Below, one piece after another: positions 35,482 through 43,769 of a stretch of 64,000 bases of DNA (the stretch's first letter is position 1; each line of letters starts with the position of its first letter). The stretch is from Oryzisolibacter sp. LB2S (lineage in GTDB: Bacteria > Pseudomonadota > Gammaproteobacteria > Burkholderiales > Burkholderiaceae_C). The position numbers and the translations under genes are program-made. The stretch lies in assembly GCF_040732315.1 (NCBI RefSeq), contig NZ_CP160388.1, positions 2,012,494 to 2,076,493 on the forward strand, read 5' to 3'. The notes under the pieces were generated by a model. It had not been told where the DNA came from and did not search any database. It saw nothing but the letters and a program-made list of their open reading frames with translations.

Positions 35482-37938
35482 ATGCCCAAGCTACGCCAAT
35501 GCACCCTGGCCCTCGCGGTCGGCATGGCCTTCGCGACGGGCGCCCAGGGGGGGACCGAAGCCCCCCGGGCCCCGGTCCACCCGTGGATGAGCGCCTCCAT
35601 CATCGCGGCGCAGGCCGCGGCAAGCTCGGATGCCGCACGGGAGGCCATCGCCAGAGAGCGCGCCAGAAAGCTGATCGCCGCGATGACACTCGCGCAGAAG
35701 CTGCAGCAACTGACGGGCTCGGTCCCCGAGATCGTTCCCGAGCTGCCCGAGTGCAAGGGCGGCCGCCACGTGCAGGCCATCGCCGCGCTGGGCATCCCGA
35801 CGTTTCGCGTCACCAACGGCCCGGTCGGTCTGGGCCAGAACGACTGCGTGTCGGCGTCCATCCCCCCGGTGCTCGTGACCCTGCCCACGGGCGAGGAGGT
35901 CGACCATTCCTCATACTCCCATCCCTCTTCGGCCAAGGCGACCGCGCTGCCATCGGCCATGGCCGCGGCCGCCTCGTTCGACGAATCCGTGGCGGCCGCC
36001 TATGGCGAGCTCATAGGCACGGAGATGCTGAACCTCGCACTGCACGAGTTCGAGGCCCCCGGCATGAACCTCGCGCGCCTGCCCATACTGGGCCGCAACT
36101 TCGAATACTTCGGCGAAGACCCCTACCTGACCGGCAGAATGTCGGTCGCCGAGATCAAGGCCATCCAGTCCAAGGGGCTGATCGCCATGGCCAAGCATTT
36201 CCTCGCCAACGAGCAGGAAACCAACCGCACCACGATCCAGGAATCCATCGATCGCCAGGTGCTGCGCGAGCTCTACCTGCTGCCCTTCGAGATGTCGGTC
36301 AAGGACGGCAGGGTGGCCTCGGTCATGTGCGCCTACAACTATGTCAACGGCCTGCCCTCGTGCGAGAGCCGGGAGCTCCTGACCGACATTCTGCGCAGCG
36401 ACTGGGGCTTCACGGGCTATGTCCAATCCGACTTCTTCGCCACCAAGACCATGCTCGGTTCCATGAACGCGGGCATGGACTTCATGATGCCGACCCCGCA
36501 GCAATGGACGCCGGACGCACTGCGTGCGGCCCTCGCCGACGGCACGACAGTCCAGGCACGGATCGACCAGGCGCTCGAGCGGCGCTACACGCAGATGTTC
36601 AAGTACGGCATCTTCGACCGGCCCGTCAAGGCGACACCGATCGACTTCGTCGCCAATGGCAGGGTGGCGCGCGACATTGGCACGCAATCGGCCGTGCTGC
36701 TGCAGAACAACGGAGCGCTGCCGTTCAGCCGGGCCGTGCAAAAGGTGGTGGTGATCGGCAAGGCCACCCAGGTCTACGCACAACAGGCGGTCGCGGGTGG
36801 CTCCATGGTCGGCAAGACCATGGGCGCCGGCGGCGGCAGCTCCGACGTGGTGCCGCACTACACCGTCTCCCCGGTCCAGGGGCTGCAAAACGTGCTGCGC
36901 TCGCTCGGCAACACCAGCGCCACGGTGACGCTGGTGACCGTCGAGGACGACAACAGCGACCTGGCCGCGGCCGTCGCCGCGGCCCGGGACGCCGATGCCG
37001 TGATCGTGATGGCCGGCACCATCTCCGAGGAGGGCGCCGACCGCGCGACCTTCACGAGCACGGCCGGCCGGACGCTCGCGGGCAGCGCGGCCGAGGGCAG
37101 CGGCCTCGACTGGTACGCGGATCGCCCGAGCAGCATTGCCACGACACTGCAGGCCAGCAACCCCGCGAAGAACAGCCAGACCGTGGCCATGATCAAGGCC
37201 ATCCAGGCCGCGGCACCGACCAGGACGGCCCTGGTCCTCAAGGACAACGCGGGCGTGGCCATGGACCCTGCCCTCGTCGGACCGGGCGGGCCAGCCATCC
37301 TCGAAGTCTGGTTTCCCGGCCAGGAGGACGGCCACATCGTCGCCGACCTGCTGTTCGGCGTGAAAAATCCGTCGGGCAAGCTGCCGGTGACCTTCCCGTT
37401 CGTCGGCCAGGGCTTTCTCGACAACGTTTCCGCGGCTCAGTACCCCGGCACGGTGTCGGCCGACGGGGGGACGAACACCGTCGAATACGCCGAGAGGCTG
37501 CACATCGGCTACCGCTGGTACGACGCCAACCAGGTCACTCCCGCCTTCCCCTTCGGCCATGGTCTGTCCTACACCACATTCAGCGTGAGCCATGCGCGCG
37601 TGGTCGCCAAGGGCGACGGGTACGAGGTGAAGGCGACGGTCCGCAACACGGGCCGCCGCAAGGGGCAGGAGGTCGTGCAGGTCTACGTCAGCCTGCCCGC
37701 GCAGGCCGATGGCCTCGGAGCCCCGCAGCCGCCCAGGCGCCTCGTGGGCTTCAGAAAGGTGGAGCTGGCACCAGGCGCCTCCCGTGAGGTCACGATCACC
37801 GTCGACCCCGCCGCGTCGAACCATCCGCTGAGCGTCTGGAGCCAGGCCGCCAACCGGTGGGTCACGCCGAGCGGCAACTACAGCTTCCACGTAGGCAACT
37901 CGTCGAGGAACCTGAGCACGGTGGCGTTCACGAGATAG
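35482..37938 (+). CDS. Secreted glycoside hydrolase family 3 beta-glucosidase-like protein
   Basis: An 818-aa exported protein. The first 25 residues form a signal peptide (TLALAVGMAFATGAQG). The (beta/alpha)8 barrel holds the GH3 signature with KHFLANEQETNR and the nucleophile Asp in GYVQSDFFATKT. The alpha/beta sandwich follows (SAVLLQNNGALPF, LEVWFPGQEDG), then a C-terminal Fn3-like domain (RNTGRRKGQEVVQVYVSLP). It removes a terminal beta-linked sugar outside the cytoplasm. ATG 35482 is preferred (AGGAAG upstream) over 35470. Placed between FadB-like and GMC genes, it suggests deglycosylation of a steryl glucoside or saponin before uptake; this is inference. Confidence 0.88.
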   Translation: MPKLRQCTLALAVGMAFATGAQGGTEAPRAPVHPWMSASIIAAQAAASSDAAREAIARERARKLIAAMTLAQKLQQLTGSVPEIVPELPECKGGRHVQAIAALGIPTFRVTNGPVGLGQNDCVSASIPPVLVTLPTGEEVDHSSYSHPSSAKATALPSAMAAAASFDESVAAAYGELIGTEMLNLALHEFEAPGMNLARLPILGRNFEYFGEDPYLTGRMSVAEIKAIQSKGLIAMAKHFLANEQETNRTTIQESIDRQVLRELYLLPFEMSVKDGRVASVMCAYNYVNGLPSCESRELLTDILRSDWGFTGYVQSDFFATKTMLGSMNAGMDFMMPTPQQWTPDALRAALADGTTVQARIDQALERRYTQMFKYGIFDRPVKATPIDFVANGRVARDIGTQSAVLLQNNGALPFSRAVQKVVVIGKATQVYAQQAVAGGSMVGKTMGAGGGSSDVVPHYTVSPVQGLQNVLRSLGNTSATVTLVTVEDDNSDLAAAVAAARDADAVIVMAGTISEEGADRATFTSTAGRTLAGSAAEGSGLDWYADRPSSIATTLQASNPAKNSQTVAMIKAIQAAAPTRTALVLKDNAGVAMDPALVGPGGPAILEVWFPGQEDGHIVADLLFGVKNPSGKLPVTFPFVGQGFLDNVSAAQYPGTVSADGGTNTVEYAERLHIGYRWYDANQVTPAFPFGHGLSYTTFSVSHARVVAKGDGYEVKATVRNTGRRKGQEVVQVYVSLPAQADGLGAPQPPRRLVGFRKVELAPGASREVTITVDPAASNHPLSVWSQAANRWVTPSGNYSFHVGNSSRNLSTVAFTR

Positions 37939-38037
37939 CACAGGAGCAGACCCGCCACGCGACGACCAGGCATCTCACCGCGGCCCCGCCGGCACATGCG
38001 CAACAGACCACACCATCATTCGCAGGAGACACAACCC

Positions 38038-38121
38038 ATGACCATCACCCCACCCGATCCCGGCACCATCGGCACGCCGCAGGTTCTCCAGGCCAGCGGA
38101 CTGCGGGAGCTTCTGCCATGA
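38038..38121 (+). CDS. Possible 27-aa leader peptide before the GMC gene
   Basis: ATG 38038 follows AGGAGACACAACCC, an excellent ribosome binding site. The frame (MTITPPDPGTIGTPQVLQAS and so on) ends in TGA overlapping the GMC start codon as ATGA. It may couple translation, or be the remnant of a longer gene. No homology is recognised. Confidence 0.35.
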   Translation: MTITPPDPGTIGTPQVLQASGLRELLP

Positions 38122-39764
38122 GCGAGCTGTACGACTACATCGTCATCGGCTCCGGTTCGGCCGGTGGCACGCTGGCCGCGCGCCTGAGCGAGGACGGCCA
38201 GCGGCGCGTGCTGCTGCTCGAAGCCGGCGACAGCCACAAGTCGATGATGGTGGACATGCCGGCCGGCTGGGGCGCGATGACCTACAACCCGGCCTTCTCC
38301 TGGATGCACGAGACCGAGCCCGAGGCCTGGGCCGGCGGGCGCCGCCTGATGATGCCGCGCGGCAAGCGGGTCGGCGGCTCGTCGTCGATCAACGGCATGA
38401 TCTACATCCGCGGCCACCGCCACGACTACGCAGACTGGGTGGCCGCCGGCGCCACGGGCTGGAGCTGGGCCGAGCTGCTGCCCTACTTCATACGCACCGA
38501 GGACAACCAGCGCATACGCAACCGGCTGCACGGACAGGGCGGCGTGCTCACGGTGGCCGACCTGCCCTCCATCCACCCGACCACCAAGGCCATGCTGGAG
38601 GCAGCGAACCAGGCCGGCCTCGAGCTGGTGGACGACTTCAACGACGGCGAGGCCAAGGGCGCGGGCGTGTTCCAGGTGAACATGCTGGGCGGCCGGCGCT
38701 CCTCCATCGCCCGCAACGCGATCGAGCCGGCGCTGCAGCGCCCCAACCTGAAACTCGTGACCAAGGCCTTCGTGCGCCGCATCGTCATCGAGGGCCAGCG
38801 CGCCACGGGCGTCGAGTACCAGCTGCCCGGCGGCGCCGTGCAGACCGCGCGCGCGGGCGCCGAGGTGCTGCTGTGCGCGGGCGCCATCCAGTCGCCGCAG
38901 CTGCTCATGGTCTCGGGCCTGGGCCCGGCCGCGCAGCTGCGCGACTTCGGCATCACCGTCGTGGCCGACCTGCCGGGCGTGGGCGAGAACCTGCAGGACC
39001 ATGCCTGCGTGCCGCTGTCCTGGCGCATGAAGCCGGGCGTGCCGAGCATGAACGGCAACTTTCGCGGCCTGGGCCTGGCCGGGTCGGTGCTGCGCTACAT
39101 GTTCACGCGCGGCGGGCCCATGACCAGCCCGCCGGCCGAGTTTGGCGCCTACCTCAAGAGCGACCCGGCCCTGCCCTACAACGACATCCAGGTCTTCGGC
39201 CTGCCGGTCACGGGCAACGCCGAGGCCCAGACCGACAAGAGCAAGTCACCCCAGCCCGACGCCTTCTCGGGCATGACGCTCGCGCCCTATCAGGTGCGGC
39301 CGTTCTCGCGCGGCTCGGTGCGGCTCAAGAGCGCCGACGCCGCCGTGCACCCGGCCCTGCGCATGAACTATCTGGCCGACGAGCGCGACCGCCGCGCCCT
39401 GCTGTGGGCGCTGCGATTCTTGCGCGACATGGCCCGGCAACCGGCGCTGGCCGCGCTGGTCGAGGCCGAGATACGCCCCGGCCCCGAGGTGCGCACCGAT
39501 GCCGAATGGCTGGACTGGCTGGCCCCGCACCTGACCACGGGCTACCACCCGGTCGGCACCTGCCGCATGGGCCGCGCCGACGACCCGCTGGCCGTCTGCA
39601 CGCCCGACCTCAAGGTGCGCGGCGTCCAGGGCCTGCGCGTGATCGACGCCTCGGTCATGCCCAACGTGATCTGCGGCAACACCAACGCCACCGCCGTGGT
39701 GATTGGCGACAAGGGGTCCGACCTGGTGCTCGGCCGCCCCGCCCTGGAGCCGCTGAACGACTGA
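38118..39764 (+). CDS. GMC-family FAD-dependent alcohol dehydrogenase (choline dehydrogenase-like)
   Basis: A 548-aa GMC oxidoreductase. The FAD-binding motif is VIGSGSAGGTLAARLS (9-24), LLEAGDS follows, and the GMC signatures are PRGKRVGGSSSINGMIYIRG and GAIQSPQLLMVSGLG. The active-site histidine is in GYHPVGTCRMG and the second in VICGNTNATA (Asn in place of the second His). It oxidises a primary or secondary alcohol, perhaps the terminal side-chain alcohol, producing an aldehyde for the ALDH at 9101. Start ATG 38118 overlaps the stop of a 27-aa ORF. Confidence 0.88.
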   Translation: MSELYDYIVIGSGSAGGTLAARLSEDGQRRVLLLEAGDSHKSMMVDMPAGWGAMTYNPAFSWMHETEPEAWAGGRRLMMPRGKRVGGSSSINGMIYIRGHRHDYADWVAAGATGWSWAELLPYFIRTEDNQRIRNRLHGQGGVLTVADLPSIHPTTKAMLEAANQAGLELVDDFNDGEAKGAGVFQVNMLGGRRSSIARNAIEPALQRPNLKLVTKAFVRRIVIEGQRATGVEYQLPGGAVQTARAGAEVLLCAGAIQSPQLLMVSGLGPAAQLRDFGITVVADLPGVGENLQDHACVPLSWRMKPGVPSMNGNFRGLGLAGSVLRYMFTRGGPMTSPPAEFGAYLKSDPALPYNDIQVFGLPVTGNAEAQTDKSKSPQPDAFSGMTLAPYQVRPFSRGSVRLKSADAAVHPALRMNYLADERDRRALLWALRFLRDMARQPALAALVEAEIRPGPEVRTDAEWLDWLAPHLTTGYHPVGTCRMGRADDPLAVCTPDLKVRGVQGLRVIDASVMPNVICGNTNATAVVIGDKGSDLVLGRPALEPLND

Positions 39765-39784
39765 ATTCTTGAGAAAGCCGAACC

Positions 39785-42202
39785 ATGAACTTTGACTTTT
39801 CAGACGACCAGAACGCGCTGCGCGAGCAGCTGCGCAAGTTTCTCGCCAAGGAATCGCCCGTCGCGCTCGCGCGCCAGGTGATGGAGCACAAGGGCACGCA
39901 TGCGGACGCGGTCTGGGCCGGTCTCGCCAGCCTGGGCGTGACGGCGCTGATGCTGCCCGAGCCATGCGGCGGCGCCGGGCTCGGCGCCATGGAGCTGTGC
40001 GTGGCGGCCGAGGAGATAGGCCGCCAGCTGAGCCCGGTGCCGCTGGCCTCCACGCTGTACCTGGCCACGCAGGCCGTGCTGCTGGGCGCGAGCGCAGAGC
40101 AGCAGCAACGCTGGCTCCCGCGCGTGGCCGATGGCGCGGCCGGCACGCTGGCCGCGCCCCTCGATGGCGCGCCGGACCTGACGGCGCTGCCGCGCTTTGA
40201 CGGCAGCACGCTCAGCGGCAAGGCGGCCCTGGTGGCCGACGGCCTGATCGCCCAATGGGCGGTGGTGCTGGCCGTGGACGCGGCCCACAGGCCGGTGCTG
40301 GTGCTCAGCGCGCTCGCCTCGGGCGTCGCGCGGCGTGCGCTGGCCACGCTGGACCCGTCCAAGCCCTTTGCCGAGCTGACGTTCGACGCCACGCCGGCCG
40401 AGGCGCTGGACGCCGGCGCCGACGCCCTCGCGCTGCTGGCGCGCGTGCGCGACCGCGCGGCCATTTTGCTGGCCTTCGAGCAACTCGGCGGTGCCGACGC
40501 CGCGCTGGAGATGGCCGCCGCCTACGCGCGCGAGCGCAAGGCCTTCGGCCGCACCATAGGCTCCTACCAGGGCATCAAGCACAAGCTGGCCGACATCTAC
40601 ACCGCCAACCAGATGGCGCGCGCGCATTGCTACTACGGCGCCTGGGCGCTCGCGGCCGACGCGGCCAACCCGGCAGAGCCCGCGCCCGAGCTCGCACTGG
40701 CCGCCGCCAGCGCCCGCGTGGCGGCCACGCTGGCCTACGGCCTCGCGGCGCAGGAGAACATCCAGACCCACGGCGGCATGGGCTACACCTGGGAGCTCGA
40801 CTGCCACCTGTTCTACAGGCGCGCGCGCCAGCAGGCCGTGCTGCTGGGCAACCAGCATGTCTGGCGCGAGCGCATCGCGGCCGAGCTCGAGGCCCGGCTC
40901 GATGCGCCCGCGGGCGGCGCCAGCACCAGCACGCGCGGCCCGGCCACCGAGGGCTCGATGGACTTCGACGACTCGCCCGCCGAGGCCGCGTTTCGCGCCG
41001 AATGCCGCGCCTGGCTGGACGCCAACGCCACGCTCAAAACCCGCCCCGACGACTTCTTTGGCGCGGGGCAAAGGCCCGAGGCCCGCATGCAGGCGGCGCG
41101 CGACTGGCAGGCGCGCAAGGCGGCCGCGGGCTTTGGCGCCATCACCTGGCCGCGCGCCCTGGGCGGGCGCGGCGGCACGCCCATGCAGGAGCTGATCTGG
41201 CGCCAGGAAGAGGGCCGCTACAACGTGCCCACGGGCTTCTTCAACGTCAGCCTGGGCATGGTGATCCCGTCGGTCATGGCGCACGCGAGCGATGCTGTGC
41301 GCGCCGCCCACATCGCGCCCGCGCTGTCGGGCCAGCACCTGTGGTGCCAGCTGCTCAGCGAGCCCGGCGCCGGATCGGACCTGGGCATGGTGCGCACACG
41401 CGCCGAACGCTGCGTCGACGACGCCAGCGGCCAGAGCGGCTGGCGCCTCAACGGCCAGAAGGTCTGGACCTCGCTCGCACAGTTCGCACAATACGGGCTG
41501 GTGCTCGCGCGCACCAACCCCGATCTGCCGAAGTTCGAGGGCCTGACCACCTTCTTCATCGACATGAAGAGCCCGGGCGTCACGGTGCGACCGATCCGCC
41601 AGGCCGGGGGCGAGTCCGAGTTCAACGAGGTGTTCCTCGAGGACGTGTTCGTGCCCGACAGCCAGATGGTGGGCCAGCCCGGCGGCGGCTGGAAGGTCAC
41701 GCTCACCGGCCTCATGAGCGAGCGCCTGGCGATCGGCGGCGTGATGCCCGCCGAGCTCTGGCGCACCACGGCCGAGATGCTGCGCGAGACGCCCTTCCTC
41801 GGCGCCAGCGCGCTGCGCGACGGCCGCATGCGCGAGCGCCTGGCCGACCTCTACCTCAATGCCCAGGCGCTGTGGCTGCTGCAATGCCGCGCGCTCACCG
41901 CCTTGAGCAAGGGCAAGGAGCCCGGCCCCGAGATGAGCGGCGCCAAGAACGTGGCCGCGCACACGCTGCAGGGCTTCAGCTACTTCGCCATCGACCTGCA
42001 GGGCGAGCGCGGCGTGCTCGCGGCCAGCGAGCTCGGCGAGCGCTTCGCCCTCGTGGAGCGGCTGTGGTTCGGCGCGGCCGGCATGCGCATCGCGGGCGGC
42101 ACGGACGAGATCGTCAAGAACAGCATTGGCGAGCGCGTGCTGGGCCTGGCGCCCGAGCCGCGCACCGACAAGGGCGTGCCCTTCAACCAGCTGGGGCGGT
42201 AA
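39785..42202 (+). CDS. Fused two-domain acyl-CoA dehydrogenase (alpha-beta ACAD on one chain)
   Basis: An 805-aa protein made of two complete ACAD folds. The N-terminal half (about 1-375) has RKAFGRTIGSYQGIKHKLAD and QTHGGMGYTWELDCHLFYRR. A Ser/Thr/Ala-rich linker (about 378-397) leads to the C-terminal half with WCQLLSEPGAGSDLGMVRTR, GLMSERLAIGG and AGGTDEIVKNSIGERVLGL. The halves carry complementary motifs: the FAD-contact R-x2-FG segment only in the first, and the Glu at the isovaleryl-type base position only in the second. Steroid-type ACADs are alpha2beta2 (ChsE1-ChsE2) or a fused chain (FadE34), so this is a single-gene version. It desaturates a bulky side-chain or ring acyl-CoA. An internal ATG at 40959 with GAGGG before it could allow separate translation of the second half. 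Confidence 0.9.
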   Translation: MNFDFSDDQNALREQLRKFLAKESPVALARQVMEHKGTHADAVWAGLASLGVTALMLPEPCGGAGLGAMELCVAAEEIGRQLSPVPLASTLYLATQAVLLGASAEQQQRWLPRVADGAAGTLAAPLDGAPDLTALPRFDGSTLSGKAALVADGLIAQWAVVLAVDAAHRPVLVLSALASGVARRALATLDPSKPFAELTFDATPAEALDAGADALALLARVRDRAAILLAFEQLGGADAALEMAAAYARERKAFGRTIGSYQGIKHKLADIYTANQMARAHCYYGAWALAADAANPAEPAPELALAAASARVAATLAYGLAAQENIQTHGGMGYTWELDCHLFYRRARQQAVLLGNQHVWRERIAAELEARLDAPAGGASTSTRGPATEGSMDFDDSPAEAAFRAECRAWLDANATLKTRPDDFFGAGQRPEARMQAARDWQARKAAAGFGAITWPRALGGRGGTPMQELIWRQEEGRYNVPTGFFNVSLGMVIPSVMAHASDAVRAAHIAPALSGQHLWCQLLSEPGAGSDLGMVRTRAERCVDDASGQSGWRLNGQKVWTSLAQFAQYGLVLARTNPDLPKFEGLTTFFIDMKSPGVTVRPIRQAGGESEFNEVFLEDVFVPDSQMVGQPGGGWKVTLTGLMSERLAIGGVMPAELWRTTAEMLRETPFLGASALRDGRMRERLADLYLNAQALWLLQCRALTALSKGKEPGPEMSGAKNVAAHTLQGFSYFAIDLQGERGVLAASELGERFALVERLWFGAAGMRIAGGTDEIVKNSIGERVLGLAPEPRTDKGVPFNQLGR

Positions 42203-43474
42203 ATGCCGGGCGCTTGGGCGGCGGCGGCCGCAGGGCTGAGTGCGGCCATCGGCATGTGCTGGACGCTGGCTGCGCTGCTGCGCCGCCGGGGCAGCCTGGA
42301 TGCACGCTCGGGGCTGTACATGATCGTCTCGCTCATGGGCAGCGAGCTGGCCGTGGTGCTGGCCGCGGGCGCCCTGGTTCTGGCGGGCCTGTTCTGGCTG
42401 CTGGGCGCGGCCCGTCATCCCGCGGGCCAGTTCGCCCTGCTGCTGCATGGCGTGGCCGTGGCGGGCCTGGCCTGGGCCTGGCTGCGGGGCCTGGGCGCGG
42501 GCCACCGCATCGATGCCGTGACCGGTGTGACGACCCCCGCCGGCCCGCGCAAGCTCGACCCCGCGCATTGGCTCAGCCCCATGCGGTTTGCCGACCGCCG
42601 CGTGCAATGGCTGCGCGACCTGCCCTACGTGGAAGGAGCGGAAGGCATAGATGGGAGCGATCCGCTGCAGCGCCTCGATGTCATCAAGCCCCGCACGCCG
42701 GCGGACAGGCCAAGGCCGGTGCTCATCAACATCCACGGCGGCGGCTGGATCATCGGCAACAAGGGCACGCAGTCCATGCCGCTGCTCATGCACATGGCAC
42801 GCTGCGGCTGGCTGGTGATCGATGCCGACTACCGCCTGAGCCCCAAGGTGGCCATGCCCGAACACCTGATCGACGTCAAGCGCGTCATCGCCTGGGCCCG
42901 CCGCCACGCGGCCGAGCATGGCGGCAACCCGGACTATCTTGTCATCACGGGCGGGTCGGCGGGCGGCCACCTCGCGGCACTGGCCGCACTGACCGCCAAC
43001 CGCCCCGAATTCCAGCCCGGCTTCGAGGAGGTGGACACCACCGTGCAGGCCGCCCTGCCCCTGTACGGCAAGTACGATTTTCTGGGCCAGCGCCAGGCCG
43101 ATGCCGTGTTCGAGCGCTTCATGCTCGACAAGAGCATCATGCCGGGCCCCCCAGCCAGCCACGGGGCGCTCTGGCGCGCCATGGACCCGGCCAGCCAGGT
43201 CCATGCCGACGCGCCACCGTTTCTGCTGCTGCACGGCAGCCACGATGCGCTGATCCCGCCCGAGGAGGCGCAGTGGTTTGCCCAGCGGCTGCGCGCCGTG
43301 TCGCGCCAGCCCGTGCTCTATGCCGAGCTGCCCCATGCCCAGCATGCCTGGGACGTGCCGCACTCACTGCGCAGCGACCTGACCGTCGAGGCGCTGCAGC
43401 GCCATCTGCAGCGCCAGCACGAGGTCTGGCAGCGGCGCGGCGGCGCATCGCATGGGGCCGGAGCGCAGGCATGA
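42203..43474 (+). CDS. Alpha/beta hydrolase (HSL-type esterase) with N-terminal membrane helices
   Basis: A 423-aa protein. Two or three hydrophobic helices (about 5-25, 42-65, 75-95) anchor it in the membrane. The hydrolase domain has HGGGWIIGNKG (oxyanion), GGSAGGHLAA (Ser nucleophile), HGSHDALIPPEE (Asp) and HAQHAWD (His). It would hydrolyse an ester, for example a steryl ester or acetylated steroid. ATG 42203 directly follows the TAA of the ACAD fusion, so they are translationally linked. It is the last gene of the block. Confidence 0.85.
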   Translation: MPGAWAAAAAGLSAAIGMCWTLAALLRRRGSLDARSGLYMIVSLMGSELAVVLAAGALVLAGLFWLLGAARHPAGQFALLLHGVAVAGLAWAWLRGLGAGHRIDAVTGVTTPAGPRKLDPAHWLSPMRFADRRVQWLRDLPYVEGAEGIDGSDPLQRLDVIKPRTPADRPRPVLINIHGGGWIIGNKGTQSMPLLMHMARCGWLVIDADYRLSPKVAMPEHLIDVKRVIAWARRHAAEHGGNPDYLVITGGSAGGHLAALAALTANRPEFQPGFEEVDTTVQAALPLYGKYDFLGQRQADAVFERFMLDKSIMPGPPASHGALWRAMDPASQVHADAPPFLLLHGSHDALIPPEEAQWFAQRLRAVSRQPVLYAELPHAQHAWDVPHSLRSDLTVEALQRHLQRQHEVWQRRGGASHGAGAQA

Positions 43475-43537
43475 AACTATTTTTTTTGATAGCTTGTTAC
43501 GCCCTTCCCTTGGGCGCCAGAGGCGGTTTTGGCTCAC
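43471..43537 (-). repeat. Dispersed repeat (type B), copy 3, reverse orientation
   Basis: On the minus strand it reads GCCAAAACCGCCTCTGGCGC and further on AACAAGCTATCA. It begins at the last codons of the esterase gene. Confidence 0.6.
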
Positions 43538-43769
43538 AAATGATGCTGGTCATCCACGGCGCGTCGGCATCCCCAAACCGGGAATCTGCCGCCGTCCCGG
43601 CAACAACGGTCGCCGCCATTTCCGCGACATCGACAAGCTACCGTCATCCCCGCGAAGGCGGGGATGACGAGAGGACGCACCGCGCTCCGGCGGGCTGGCG
43701 CACCTGTGGGTTCCCGCAGTCACGGGCGATGAGGGACTCGACCTCTGCGTGCCAGCCCAGGCCCGCAAC
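43538..43769. repeat. Convergent intergenic region with type A palindrome
   Basis: The gap between the convergent esterase and amidohydrolase genes contains a type A palindrome, CGTCATCCCCGCGAAGGCGG onward to GATGACG (43642-43669). I see no gene here. Confidence 0.65.

Noticed and set aside
39800..43363. Minus-strand ORF of 1187 codons opposite the ACAD fusion
   Set aside because: Shadow of the real plus-strand genes; no ribosome binding site or recognisable motif.
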